Source of the DNA: Elizabethkingia bruuniana
GTDB taxonomy: Bacteria > Bacteroidota > Bacteroidia > Flavobacteriales > Weeksellaceae
Direction: 5' to 3'
Length of the DNA: 64,000 bases
Assembly (NCBI RefSeq): GCF_002024805.1
Contig: NZ_CP014337.1
Span: forward strand, 434,001-498,000
The translations under genes and the position numbers were made by a program. Within the stretch, counting starts at the first letter, position 1; the number at the start of each line of letters is the position of its first letter. The notes under the pieces were generated by a model. The model saw nothing but the letters and a program-made list of their open reading frames with translations. It made no database searches and had not been told where the DNA came from. Shown piece after piece: positions 35,416-44,638 of this stretch.

Positions 35416-36399
35416 TTATTTCTTCCCAATACGATAGGTGAGTGTTACTTTTCCGTAAGCCATATTAGAAACTGAAAAATTGTTTACGGTTTTCTGATTT
35501 ATGTCAAATAACTCATAGCTGTTAAAAAGTCCTGCACCTCCCTGTACCTGTAACCATATTCCGCCTGCAATACGCTGGTTTAGCTGTAGTCCACCATGAA
35601 TGGTAGAGAACTGAGCATAGTCGGCCTCTTTGCCATTGTAGCCACGAAAGCTTTTCAGTTTAAACCTTGCCCAGTCTATTGAACCGGCGAGACCAATCTG
35701 GGTATTCTGACTTATATTATAGAGCACATTTAGTCTTGGCCAGTAAAACTGAGCCAGCCATTTATTGTTTGTGCTCTTGTAGTCAATTGATATTCCGGGA
35801 GTAATTAAAGTTTCTCCGAAAGAATGAAGAGCATGAACGCCAACGCCTATTTCGAAATTTGATTCGGGACCAAATTTCTTTGATACACCGAGAATTCCGT
35901 CGAGAACCAGATTGTCAAAAGATACGGACTTTTCTCCCGCAAGTGCAGGCATAGCGATTGCCAGAACAGACCATTTTTCTGAGATCGGATGTCGGATAAT
36001 TATTGTGGGTTTTATTTCCTGAATTCTTTTCAGTCGGTTAGGATCCTCTATACTATTATTGTCATAATTAAAATCCATTAGTCGGTAATTCAGATTCCCG
36101 AAAATACTGGTCTTTCCAATTTTAACGTGAGGGATTGGTATCCATGCATCATAGGTATTCAATCGGAATTTATTTTCCGGATCTGGACTTTCAGTTGGTA
36201 AGTCTTTGAATGTTGCTTTGCTATGGCTAGTGACAGATATTCCGCCAATATCCTGAATAATCTGAGCATGAATTTTACCCGAAAAGAAAAAGGTGAAAAG
36301 AACGGCTAAACAAAAATATAACCACTTAGGTGTTGCACTTTGTTTGCCATAAAGAGGAGCTTTATAATCTCCATTTTTAAGAATTAATAATGTTTTCAT
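35416..36399 (-). CDS. Outer-membrane beta-barrel protein, DUF6268-like
   Basis: A 327-residue exported protein with an unusually long N-terminal region (about 28 residues) before the hydrophobic signal core, ending GKIHAQ near residue 46. The mature protein is strand-rich with alternating polar/hydrophobic residues (KTSIFGNLNYRLMDFNY; NIGIAGSIDWARFKLKSF-like) and an aromatic-rich end (KVTLTYRIGKK), like flavobacterial barrels annotated DUF6268. First gene of a unit that also holds the membrane and NmrA-like proteins. Function unknown. Confidence 0.7.
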   Translation of the reverse strand: MKTLLILKNGDYKAPLYGKQSATPKWLYFCLAVLFTFFFSGKIHAQIIQDIGGISVTSHSKATFKDLPTESPDPENKFRLNTYDAWIPIPHVKIGKTSIFGNLNYRLMDFNYDNNSIEDPNRLKRIQEIKPTIIIRHPISEKWSVLAIAMPALAGEKSVSFDNLVLDGILGVSKKFGPESNFEIGVGVHALHSFGETLITPGISIDYKSTNNKWLAQFYWPRLNVLYNISQNTQIGLAGSIDWARFKLKSFRGYNGKEADYAQFSTIHGGLQLNQRIAGGIWLQVQGGAGLFNSYELFDINQKTVNNFSVSNMAYGKVTLTYRIGKK

Positions 36400-36465
36400 T
36401 TTCTCTGTATTTAATGATACAAAGATGGACTGAAAACAAAGGCGGCTTTAAAACTAAACCACGCT

Positions 36466-37356
36466 TTACCCGGACAAATCTTGCATAAAAGATGTTCGGT
36501 ATTCTGACGGTGTTACTCCGGTTATTTTTTTAAAGAGGCGTCCAAAATAGCTTGGGTCACCATAATTAAGTTCAAAAGCAATTTCTGAAATACTTTTGGT
36601 AAGATCCTGCAAAAGCAACTGGCTTTGCAGGATATTTACTTTATTGATCCATTCTTTTGGCCTCTCGCCAATAGTTTCTTTTATACACCGGTGAAGGTAA
36701 TTTTCAGAAACAGATAAAGCATCGGCATAAAAAAGAACCGATTTATGTTCCAAATAATTTTTATAAACCAGTTCTTTGAAACTAAAGGTGATCTCGGCAC
36801 TTCGGTTCATATTTTTATTAAGCTCTTTAGCTGAGGTAAAGATTTTCTGGAGACCTGCCTGGAAAAGAGAATAGCAGATACCGAGATTTGGATCTGGTTG
36901 ATAAATCTCGGTAGTTAATAATTCGAATAAAGAGTTGAGCCATATACTGCTTTCCTTCGGCAGATGAATAACCACATTCGCAGAGAAAAGTTTAATCAAT
37001 TCTTGTTTGGACAAGAGTTGGTTTAGTGTCTGATCCTCGAATAAGATCATGTGTCCGGCAGCATCAGGACTTACCTCTACCAGCGAAGTCACGTTTCCCT
37101 GCCGTACAAATAAGATTTCATCCTCCTTTATGGGAACCAGATTAGCGTCCACCTGCTGTTTTGCATTTCCTTTGGTAATATGCACGATGAAATTGAATTC
37201 GGGTCTGTGCAATGGCGTGGGAACTTTAATGAAACCCGATGTTTTGGCTATATCATGTACCTGAATAGGGGTTTTTAAAATTGCAAAGTCAGAGGATATC
37301 TCCGGCATATACTGCCCTCTGAAATCTGTAGGAGTTATTCTCTTTATTTTAGCCAT
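36466..37356 (-). CDS. AraC-family transcriptional regulator
   Basis: A 296-residue regulator: N-terminal cupin-like sensor region (FNFIVHITKGNAKQQVDANLVPIKEDEILFVRQGNVTS) and a C-terminal double helix-turn-helix with SISEIAFELNYGDPSYFGRLFKKITGVTPSEYR, the AraC/XylS signature. It lies just upstream (67 bases) of the barrel-membrane-NmrA unit on the same strand, and likely controls it. Confidence 0.9.
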   Translation of the reverse strand: MAKIKRITPTDFRGQYMPEISSDFAILKTPIQVHDIAKTSGFIKVPTPLHRPEFNFIVHITKGNAKQQVDANLVPIKEDEILFVRQGNVTSLVEVSPDAAGHMILFEDQTLNQLLSKQELIKLFSANVVIHLPKESSIWLNSLFELLTTEIYQPDPNLGICYSLFQAGLQKIFTSAKELNKNMNRSAEITFSFKELVYKNYLEHKSVLFYADALSVSENYLHRCIKETIGERPKEWINKVNILQSQLLLQDLTKSISEIAFELNYGDPSYFGRLFKKITGVTPSEYRTSFMQDLSG

Positions 37357-37440
37357 AGCACAAAGTTAATCGCATATCACATATAATGCTATAAATGTTT
37401 TATGAAAAAATGCTAAGATCTTTTTATTAAATTTCATTGG

Positions 37441-38496
37441 TTATTGATTCTTTTTAAAAAGTCCCGCCATTAAATTTGAGCCAACTGAACCTTCTGCTAA
37501 TTGCAGGTAATTGCGCTTACTTTGATCTTTTTCAATTTTTATAGTTCCGGTGGTTTGTACATTTTTCATTTCCAGAAAATCTGTTGCAGTTGCATCACTA
37601 TCGCTTAATGGGCCGCTTCCATATCCTGCCAGCTTGTTGTAGTCAGTAAAAATACAATCAGAAGCTTTATATCGGTTTTTGCTTCCTTTCTCCCGGATCC
37701 ATATTGTACTGGTACTTGCTATGATATTATTATGGAAATCAAAATCGTCTCCACTGGTACCTTGTGTAGTCCAAACGCCACAAAAATAACCACCATATAC
37801 CAACGAATAACGCATAGCGCTGCGGCTACCGGTTCCGCCATTATTTTTCCAGAAAACAACCGGAATTTTACAGTTAAAGAAAACGCAATGATCGATTACC
37901 AGACCGTAGCCATTGGCTATAACCCCTACATGCAGTGGTAGTACATCAGTATTCCCGGCAAACAAGCATTGTGTCACGAGCAGATCATCCAGGTTTTTTC
38001 CTTCCCGCCAGATAGGATAAGAACGACGTAGGTTTGCACCATCTATATAAGAGTAATCCGGACTGCCGGTAAAGCGTAAGCCTTCAATGGTAACATGACT
38101 CACTTCTGGTTGTATACCCTTCGCTTCTTCTCCGCCAATACCTGGTTCAAGTGGTATAGCAGTTACTACAACCGGCATTTTTTGAGGAGTCCAATCGGAA
38201 TCGTCAGGCATAATATCCGCACGAATGACAAGGCGGTTTGTCTGGGTATATTTGTCATTGTTGAATACAACGGTTTGAGTTAATAAGTGTATTCCTTCTG
38301 AAAGAAAGATTGTAGTTGCTTCGAGCTTTTTGTTTAAGTTTACACGTTTTGAAGCCTCCATAATGGTTTTTAGCGGTTGTGACTTCGTCCCGGAATTACC
38401 GTCATTACCAGTCTTGGGATTAACATATAATTGTTCTGCGTGTACTAAGGCTATGCTCATTACAAATAATAGAAAACTAAATGCGTATTTTTTCAT
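37441..38496 (-). CDS. Secreted right-handed beta-helix protein
   Basis: A 351-residue secreted protein (signal ending VHAEQ) that opens with the YVNPKTGNDGNSGTKSQPLKTIMEA block, typical of DUF1565/pectate-lyase-like parallel beta-helix proteins, followed by repeating strands (VTIEGLRFTG, LLVTQCLFAGN, LVIDHCVFFNCK, FDFHNNIIASTSTIWI). Probably a polysaccharide-binding or -cleaving protein; catalytic residues could not be assigned. It sits between two AraC-type genes on the same strand. Confidence 0.78.
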   Translation of the reverse strand: MKKYAFSFLLFVMSIALVHAEQLYVNPKTGNDGNSGTKSQPLKTIMEASKRVNLNKKLEATTIFLSEGIHLLTQTVVFNNDKYTQTNRLVIRADIMPDDSDWTPQKMPVVVTAIPLEPGIGGEEAKGIQPEVSHVTIEGLRFTGSPDYSYIDGANLRRSYPIWREGKNLDDLLVTQCLFAGNTDVLPLHVGVIANGYGLVIDHCVFFNCKIPVVFWKNNGGTGSRSAMRYSLVYGGYFCGVWTTQGTSGDDFDFHNNIIASTSTIWIREKGSKNRYKASDCIFTDYNKLAGYGSGPLSDSDATATDFLEMKNVQTTGTIKIEKDQSKRNYLQLAEGSVGSNLMAGLFKKNQ

Positions 38497-38567
38497 ATTC
38501 CATTTTTTTGTAAAATTAGGAACAGTCTTAACTTATAAAAAGGTCATTTTACCTTTAAAAAGGTCAT

Positions 38568-39434
38568 TTATATTTTCTTTCGGTATTGTTGTGGGGTAAT
38601 ACCTGTGAATTTTTTGAAGAAACGATTAAAGTTAGACGGATCTGAAAAACCAAATTCATAGGCAATTTCTTTTGCTGATTTGTTTTGATAAAGCTGTTTC
38701 TTTATTTCTGAAATCAGCTTGTAATGGATCATTTGTTGAGTGGATAATCCACTAAATTGTCTGCAGATTTTATTAAGAAATCCTGTACTGATATTGAGCA
38801 TTTTTGAATAGGCATCAACACTTCGGTCATCTACGAATTTCTTCTCCAGTAAAGACCGGAATCTGTAAAAATCTGAATGAATATAGGTGTCTCTCTGAAC
38901 ATTGTGAATACAGGCGTAATATCGATTGAGAATTACAAGTAATTGATATAAAAGCGATCTGATCAAATGATTGCTGTCATTCTGAAGCTGTCCGAATTCC
39001 TGCTCTATTCCATGTACCAGTTCCAGACATTTTTCAAATGATTCATCCGGTATCCGGATTGCGGTGGGATGTGAATATTGATGAAAGTATTGAAACCGAT
39101 ACAGAAATAATTCGTCCGAGAAAAAAAGATGAAGAAAGTCTTTGTCAAAGAATAGAGTATAACCCTTAACCTTTTCTTCAATTTCCCAGCAACGTACTTG
39201 TCCGGGACTTGTAAAGATAATAGTTTGCGGAGCTATCAGTACCTTATTTTCGTCCAATGTAAAAGTTCCGCTTCCTTCTTCGATAAAAATTACTTCGTAA
39301 AAACTAAGTTGGTGCAACGTATTATCTAAAACATAATTATTCAAGGTCTCAATGCGTCCGATATCCAACAGCAGCTCCTGACCATACTTGCATGGAAGAA
39401 AATGATAAGTTTTAATTTTTGTCACTGAAGCCAT
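38568..39434 (-). CDS. AraC-family transcriptional regulator
   Basis: A 288-residue AraC-type regulator: cupin-like N-terminal half (EVIFIEEGSGTFTLDENKVLIAPQTIIFTSPGQVRCW) and a C-terminal HTH with SAKEIAYEFGFSDPSNFNRFFKKFTGITPQQYRK. It precedes the beta-helix gene by 71 bases and is the likely regulator of it. Distinct in sequence from the AraC protein at 36466-37356. Confidence 0.9.
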   Translation of the reverse strand: MASVTKIKTYHFLPCKYGQELLLDIGRIETLNNYVLDNTLHQLSFYEVIFIEEGSGTFTLDENKVLIAPQTIIFTSPGQVRCWEIEEKVKGYTLFFDKDFLHLFFSDELFLYRFQYFHQYSHPTAIRIPDESFEKCLELVHGIEQEFGQLQNDSNHLIRSLLYQLLVILNRYYACIHNVQRDTYIHSDFYRFRSLLEKKFVDDRSVDAYSKMLNISTGFLNKICRQFSGLSTQQMIHYKLISEIKKQLYQNKSAKEIAYEFGFSDPSNFNRFFKKFTGITPQQYRKKI

Positions 39435-39940
39435 TTCTGTTTACTATTTCTTTTCGCTCTTAAAGATGAGTTAAAAATACAAATTTCTGTTACTTATTAT
39501 CATTGAAGAATTGGTGAATTAGAATTATAAATCCAAGGGCATTTTTAGCATATATTAGTTTTCTGAAATTGATTACAGTTATGATATATGGCACAAAGTC
39601 AATAGTCTATATCATACAATGGAATATTTAATCTATAAAAAAACTACCTGATCTTTTGTAATTAAACTTTGATATATTTTAAAATTTGAAAATATGTAGC
39701 AAAAATTCTTCATAAATGTAGTATTATGTGTAATTTTATTCCTTTGTTCCTGAAATATATTTATTGAGTGTAAAAGCATCGAGAAGATAAAATAAAGGTA
39801 CTACTGCGAAGCTGAATTCCTGCTTGAAACTAGTTTTAGACAGGCTGCTTTAGAATAAAGAAAAAACTATTGCAATATGTAAAACAACGAAGAGTATTGT
39901 AATTTTGGCTTCTGCATAAATTAATAAAAAGATAAAATGT
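39435..39940. other. Gap before the accessory island
   Basis: About 500 bases with no supportable gene on either strand. Confidence 0.5.
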
Positions 39941-40300
39941 ATGAATTATAAACTTGAACTTAATGCACAAGGATCAGGTTCTAGTCTTGTTTTTAACAAT
40001 ATTATGTTTGATTCGTTCAAAGTTAATATTGTTGAAAGACATATTGGGTCAATGCGTTCTGAATTGAAATTTCACCATGTGTTATTTAAAGTAAGAACAT
40101 TGGATGATGCTATTATTAAAACTAAAAATGGCAATAATCGAATTATGATAAAAGGAGAGGAATTGGTTACATATGAAAGACTAGTGAAAGCGTTGGGTTC
40201 ATATGAATATAGAAACAAGCTGATTAACAGGAAAGCCGTGGATGAAGATTATGTTCACTTTATTTTGAGCTTGGTTATTTCCAACTATACACTCAACTAA
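39941..40300 (+). CDS. Hypothetical protein (island edge)
   Basis: A 119-residue soluble protein, no signal peptide, no recognised family. It is rich in strands and ends in a hydrophobic helix (VHFILSLVISNYTLN). A T-rich hairpin follows about 45 bases downstream. Codon use is AT-leaning like its island neighbours. Confidence 0.5.
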   Translation: MNYKLELNAQGSGSSLVFNNIMFDSFKVNIVERHIGSMRSELKFHHVLFKVRTLDDAIIKTKNGNNRIMIKGEELVTYERLVKALGSYEYRNKLINRKAVDEDYVHFILSLVISNYTLN

Positions 40301-40345
40301 TACTTTACGGATAAATTTTCATATTCAATTAATTTTATTGGGAAT

Positions 40346-40381
40346 GTGATACTTCGGGTATCGCTCTCTTATGTTTTTTTA
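40346..40381 (+). terminator. Probable terminator after the 119-residue gene
   Basis: Stem GTGATAC (40346-40352) with GTATCGC (40358-40364, one T:G pair), TTCGG loop; 10 bases on comes T7. Confidence 0.55.
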
Positions 40382-40443
40382 AGTTCTTAATTTGAGGACT
40401 TAAGATTTTTTGTTTTTTAATATCAGTTTAGGGTACTTAGTTC

Positions 40444-40560
40444 ATGGTGGAATATGCATGGAGATAATCATCACGGGGTATTGATAGATTTGTCTATATT
40501 CCAGAAAAGGGAATAGTTGGCGGCTCTTATAATTTTTATTTTAGAAGCCAATACTGTGGA
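40444..40560 (+). pseudogene. Decayed copy of the 45580-46506 gene (3' part)
   Basis: The bases match the 3' region of the secreted-protein gene at 45580-46506 (around 46318-46420). The order TGGTGGA-ATATGCATGGAGAT..., then GATTTGT-TATAT-CCAG-AAAAGG and GGCTCTTATAATTTTTATTTTAGA is preserved. At the CATAGAGG/CACGGGG position one base is missing, so the frame is broken. No start or 5' part remains. It is a relic of a third paralogue. Confidence 0.8.
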
Positions 40561-40612
40561 AAAGTAACCACTATAATAGTATTTAAGATGTAATACTCAA
40601 TAAGGTCTGATT
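40560..40612 (+). repeat. Duplicated intergenic element, copy A
   Basis: CCACTATAATAGTATTTAA is followed by further matching bases. It is clearly related to 41579-41629 by eye, with a few mismatches and indels. It lies just after the pseudogene relic and overlaps the end of the DUF5694 gene by a few tens of bases at most. Confidence 0.6.
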
Positions 40613-40618
40613 AGAATT

Positions 40619-41440
40619 TTATTTTAAATATTTGAATACATTTTCAATTTTATATTTTGGGCTTCTTTTCAAAAAATCCATAAAGAATGCTGTATGCGTT
40701 CCCCCCATCAAGATGAATATCTTATCATTTTTATTTATTGGAATTTGATTTAGATTTGAAAACATAACTAAATTTCTATGGTAAAATTTACCAGCTTCAT
40801 CAGCACCTTCGGCATTTCCTTTACTTGAAATATAAGTTAATAAATCGGCATTCATATTAATTAAACTCTCCAAATATTGGGGATGATTGTTTAATCTGAA
40901 TAAATCATAAAATGGTATTCCTTTTTCTGGATTTTTATTTTCGTTTTCATCGCTCAATTTCCAGTACTTATTTATAGTTGTTTTATCTATACTGTTTTTT
41001 ACACTTATATTATAATTATAACTTTCTTTAAAATCAATTCCATATATTTTTTTAGCACCACTTAATCGTCCTACTTCATATGCTAAAAGCTCACGTTCAT
41101 CAGGGTTTTTAAATTTTTTATTTGGGTTTTGAAGATAGTCTAAATATGAAGATTGTCGTATACTGTCATATTTAGGCAAACTTTCTATAACAATTATTGT
41201 TGGCTTAAATTCTGCTAATAATTTTGCAAGTTTTTTTATTTCAAGCTGATTTTTTTTGTCATTTTCATCAAACTCTGTAGAGTTTGCATCAGAAGTCTCT
41301 CCCATATGAAAAGTAGCTACATTCAAAACAGGTATTACATCATCAAATTTTGTTTTGTAAATATTTGTTTTCTCATATGATTCCTTTTGAGCATACAAAT
41401 TCAGATTCAGTAAAATAAATAAAATAAAAATTAGTCTCAT
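40619..41440 (-). CDS. DUF5694 secreted protein (TraB/ChaN-like)
   Basis: A 273-residue secreted protein (signal MRLIFILFILLNLNLYA-Q). It shows the pattern of the DUF5694 group: VLNVATFHMGETSDANSTEFDEND, a Lys/Glu-rich helix, KPTIIVIESLPKYDS, the ELLAYEVGRLSG helix and a C-terminal IFILMGGTHTAFFMDFL. The FHMGE and GGTHTAFF motifs recall TraB/PrgY-like proteins that place His and Glu around a putative metal site. Function unknown. Confidence 0.7.
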   Translation of the reverse strand: MRLIFILFILLNLNLYAQKESYEKTNIYKTKFDDVIPVLNVATFHMGETSDANSTEFDENDKKNQLEIKKLAKLLAEFKPTIIVIESLPKYDSIRQSSYLDYLQNPNKKFKNPDERELLAYEVGRLSGAKKIYGIDFKESYNYNISVKNSIDKTTINKYWKLSDENENKNPEKGIPFYDLFRLNNHPQYLESLINMNADLLTYISSKGNAEGADEAGKFYHRNLVMFSNLNQIPINKNDKIFILMGGTHTAFFMDFLKRSPKYKIENVFKYLK

Positions 41441-41578
41441 ATTTAGACTTTAGTTTGATTATAAGTTTATGGAGAAAGGTTTTTCCTTTATTATATTCTT
41501 TTTAAGAATGTATACTAATATATAAATTATTATCAAAAAGGTTCTGAAAATATAACACTAATATGTGAAAAAGTATAT

Positions 41579-41629
41579 TGAGTACCCACTATAATACTAT
41601 TTAAAGGTATACACTCATGGGGTATGATT
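41579..41629 (+). repeat. Duplicated intergenic element, copy B
   Basis: CCACTATAATACTATTTAAA plus flanks; relative of 40560-40612. It lies in the gap before the secreted gene at 41690. Confidence 0.6.
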
Positions 41630-41689
41630 ATAATGGGTATATTTTGATATTAAATTTTATTATATATTTATCATATCAAAAGCATAAAT

Positions 41690-42046
41690 ATGAAAAAAAT
41701 ATTTAAATTCTCTGTAGTATTAGGGTTTTCGTTATTCTCACACGCTCTATTCGCTCAAACAAGTAGTGATGGAAAGACTGATGATCGTTTCAAATTTAAA
41801 AGTAAAAATATAATAACTAGTAAAATTTTACAAGTAACCAGATTTACTAACGATGTGTCACTGGATAGTCCATTTATAAGTTTTAATGGAGCTGATCAGG
41901 TGATTTATGATGTGAAAGATCAAAAAATCGAAATTCTAAACAGTAAAAACTTTAAGGTCAAAAAAGTATCTTCAGTAAGTAAGAACCTAAATAATAAAGA
42001 AAATTTAATAACATACTATATTAAGGAAGATAAACTTGTTATGTAA
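41690..42046 (+). CDS. Small secreted protein of unknown function
   Basis: A 118-residue protein with a clear signal peptide (1-22, HALFAQ) and a strand-rich, Lys-rich body (FKFKSKNIITSKILQVTRFTNDVSL...QVIYDVKDQKIEIL). No family recognised. It is 23 bases before the next lipoprotein gene, with which it probably forms an operon. Confidence 0.6.
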   Translation: MKKIFKFSVVLGFSLFSHALFAQTSSDGKTDDRFKFKSKNIITSKILQVTRFTNDVSLDSPFISFNGADQVIYDVKDQKIEILNSKNFKVKKVSSVSKNLNNKENLITYYIKEDKLVM

Positions 42047-42069
42047 TACATAATAAAAGCAATAATCCT

Positions 42070-42510
42070 ATGAAAAAGTATATTTTACTGTTTATTTGCC
42101 TTGTATCTACTGTGTTTATTAGTTGCCATTCATCAAAAAACAATGATTTAGATAGTATTCTCCAGACAGTTTCCAAAGATGTACTTCCTGAACCGTTTTA
42201 TTATAGCAGTTTCTTCAGTAAAAACCATATTTTCAAAGAGAAAAACTATTTTACAAAGGACGAGTTATTAAAAAGTGAAAAAGATAATTTCTGGTTTCTA
42301 TACAGCATCTCTTATAAAGATAATGAAGCTGATGTAGACATATTAAGAGTTAAAAACGGATCTTTTAATAAATATAAGCTGACAAAACATAACGGAATTT
42401 GGCAAATTACAAATAAAGAAGAATCTCAGACAAAAGTAGGTGAAAACGAAGGTACTTTATTATATATTGACATTAGAAACAAGCTCGGCAAACCATTAAC
42501 TAGTGATTAA
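42070..42510 (+). CDS. Small lipoprotein of unknown function
   Basis: A 146-residue lipoprotein (signal ending VFISC, Cys near residue 19). The mature part is polar and Lys-rich, with ENYFTKDELLKSEKDNFWFLYSISYKDNEADVDILRVKNGSFNKYKL. No family recognised. Pairs with the 118-residue secreted protein upstream. Confidence 0.65.
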   Translation: MKKYILLFICLVSTVFISCHSSKNNDLDSILQTVSKDVLPEPFYYSSFFSKNHIFKEKNYFTKDELLKSEKDNFWFLYSISYKDNEADVDILRVKNGSFNKYKLTKHNGIWQITNKEESQTKVGENEGTLLYIDIRNKLGKPLTSD

Positions 42511-42771
42511 TACAGTTTAGTTGCTGGGGAGGTAAGGTAAGATAATATTAACACTTAAAAATTTTTAAATTATTATAGTATCAATAAATATTTAAAGTTT
42601 ACTGATTTAACTTGCCTTCTTACCCAGATTCTTCCTATGACTTTCTAACAGTTCTTTTATGTAATGCGGTGTGTTAGAGGCTTAAAATCGCTCCCATAAA
42701 AACAATACTGACTGAAACTGTACTGTTGTTATGCTCTCCAAATCGATTTTAAATATGATTTAGGGCAGCTA

Positions 42772-42981
42772 CTAAAGGTATTTTGCCTTTTTAAGGGTAT
42801 AAATACTAAATATCGGACCTGCAATAGGAATTAGAATTGAAATAATAAACAGCATAAGTTTATTGCTCTCATTCTTTTCTCGTAAAATAAGCCAACAAGA
42901 ATATAAAAACAATACCAGTCCTAGTATTAAAAATACAGGTAATATCCCCAGATAAATAAGTTCTTTATTTGAAAACTCCAT
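42772..42981 (-). CDS. Small two-helix membrane protein
   Basis: A 69-residue protein with two hydrophobic helices (LIYLGILPVFLILGLVLFLYSCWLIL and LMLFIISILIPIAGPIFSIY) joined by a short charged loop (REKNESNK). It resembles small PLDc_N-type or TA-like membrane proteins, but no firm assignment is possible. Confidence 0.55.
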   Translation of the reverse strand: MEFSNKELIYLGILPVFLILGLVLFLYSCWLILREKNESNKLMLFIISILIPIAGPIFSIYTLKKAKYL

Positions 42982-43203
42982 AATAATACTTGCTAATTTC
43001 TGAAAGTTAATACTTTTTTCATTTGTAATTCCAACCCTTATTAAAATTATTACATCTATAGTATTAAACTGCCATCAGTAGGTTTTTACTAATCATGAAA
43101 AGAATATAATACTAATTTTATATCAATTTATGGTAAACCATAATGTAAATATGAATTTTCATTATATATTTAACCCATTAAAAAACATAAAATCACAAAA
43201 AGT

Positions 43204-44628
43204 ATGAGAAAAAAAATACTCTTTGCTCCATTATGGGGAATCTTTGCTTTATCCTTATTATCATCTTGTCGTACTGAAGATGGCGCTATTACCCAAAAAC
43301 AAATAGAAGACAAGCGTTTTGCAGTTTTTGTTCCTAAGTCTGGAAAATCAGTGAATTATGCTGACGGTTTCGCATTCCTCATGAAGAGGTATGATAATGT
43401 AAATGGTACAAATATTTCAGGAATTAACAATACCACAAAAGCTAACCTTAATGCTAGTGTCAATCCTTTATTTCAAAATACTGGTAGTTATGTAGAGTTT
43501 AAAGTTCGATCCTATATTATGAAGGAAGAGAATGGTGAGAAATGGATGATATTCCCAAGAGTGGAAAATAATCAGGTTATCGGCTTGATTATGTGTACTC
43601 TTAAAGAAAAAGAAACATTTATTGCCTTCGATGAGATTAAAAGTGACAGTGATTACTACAAACAACTCCTTCCTTTGTTTCAAGAAGCTTTTAATAGATA
43701 TAACAGGAGAAAAGGTTCTTTAGCTTTAAATGCTAGTATTAAACCTATGGCAATAGGGGGTGGAGGAGAAACCGAAAATCCTGTAGAAGGTTGTGGAGAT
43801 GATGTTCAACAATGTGGGAGTATTGAAGAAGTAGTTGTTCCAGGAAAACCTAACAAACCTAAAGACCCTCCATCAAAACCAGTAGGAGCATCGTCTTGTG
43901 ATAGCTTAAGTCAATGCCCTCCTCCTACAGATGAAGGTGGAGGAGGTGGCGGCGGAGGTGGGTATTTTCCAAATCTGCCCCCACAAAAAATAGATTATGA
44001 ACAACTAAAAGACTTTCCATGTGCTTATGCATTAGCTCAACAATTGACTAATGAAAAAATTGGAGGTGATCTGGCAAGACTTTTAAAAGAAACTTTTGGT
44101 GCAAACGAAAGGGTGAACATAAATTTTATTTCATCTAATAGTGAATTTCTAGGGAAAACGACTTCAGGAGGATTTAGATTCATAGGAGATGCAAATAATT
44201 TTAATGGTAACGTTTATCTAAATAAAGAAACTCTATCTAATGCAACTCAGAATTTCCTTCTTGCAACATTATATCATGAAGTAGTTCATGGGTATTTGTA
44301 TTATGAACTTAACCGATTGGGAGAATCTCAATTCAATATAAAATATCCTGAAATGGAAAGTTATGATGTTAAACTTGGAGATGGAACGACAATTAAAAAA
44401 TTTTTGTTTATCGGTCCTGATCAAAATCATAATAGGATGGGTCCGTTTATAAGTGGAATTGAACAAGCTGTTCTTAACTTTGATCCATCTTATCCTGCAA
44501 ACAGAGCGGAAGCTTTGGCTATGGGAGGGTTAATAGCACCTAACTCTTTACCTCCTGGATATAATAGTATAGATTCACACGAGGCAGAAGGATCTACCGC
44601 AGCTATGGGAAAAAAATGTTCAAAATAA
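43204..44628 (+). CDS. Zinc-metallopeptidase-like lipoprotein, toxin-like architecture
   Basis: A 474-residue lipoprotein (signal ending LSSC). An N-terminal region (about 25-175) is followed by a Gly/Pro/Cys-rich linker with a Gly-run (GGGGGGGGG near 250) and a C-terminal domain (about 262-474) that contains LLATLYHEVVHGYLYYEL, an HExxH zinc motif with downstream NHNRMG and SHEAEG His-containing segments. A lipoprotein tether, flexible linker and C-terminal enzyme resembles secreted effector layouts, but Bacteroidetes also have housekeeping proteins of this type. It lies 10 bases before the first of two paralogous secreted proteins. Confidence 0.75.
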   Translation: MRKKILFAPLWGIFALSLLSSCRTEDGAITQKQIEDKRFAVFVPKSGKSVNYADGFAFLMKRYDNVNGTNISGINNTTKANLNASVNPLFQNTGSYVEFKVRSYIMKEENGEKWMIFPRVENNQVIGLIMCTLKEKETFIAFDEIKSDSDYYKQLLPLFQEAFNRYNRRKGSLALNASIKPMAIGGGGETENPVEGCGDDVQQCGSIEEVVVPGKPNKPKDPPSKPVGASSCDSLSQCPPPTDEGGGGGGGGGYFPNLPPQKIDYEQLKDFPCAYALAQQLTNEKIGGDLARLLKETFGANERVNINFISSNSEFLGKTTSGGFRFIGDANNFNGNVYLNKETLSNATQNFLLATLYHEVVHGYLYYELNRLGESQFNIKYPEMESYDVKLGDGTTIKKFLFIGPDQNHNRMGPFISGIEQAVLNFDPSYPANRAEALAMGGLIAPNSLPPGYNSIDSHEAEGSTAAMGKKCSK

Positions 44629-44638
44629 AATTTACCTT

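Noticed and set aside
43128-43143. TTATGGT-AA-ACCATAA palindrome upstream of the metallopeptidase gene
   Set aside because: A 7-bp dyad in AT-rich DNA may be chance; it has no second copy, so it is not reported as an operator.
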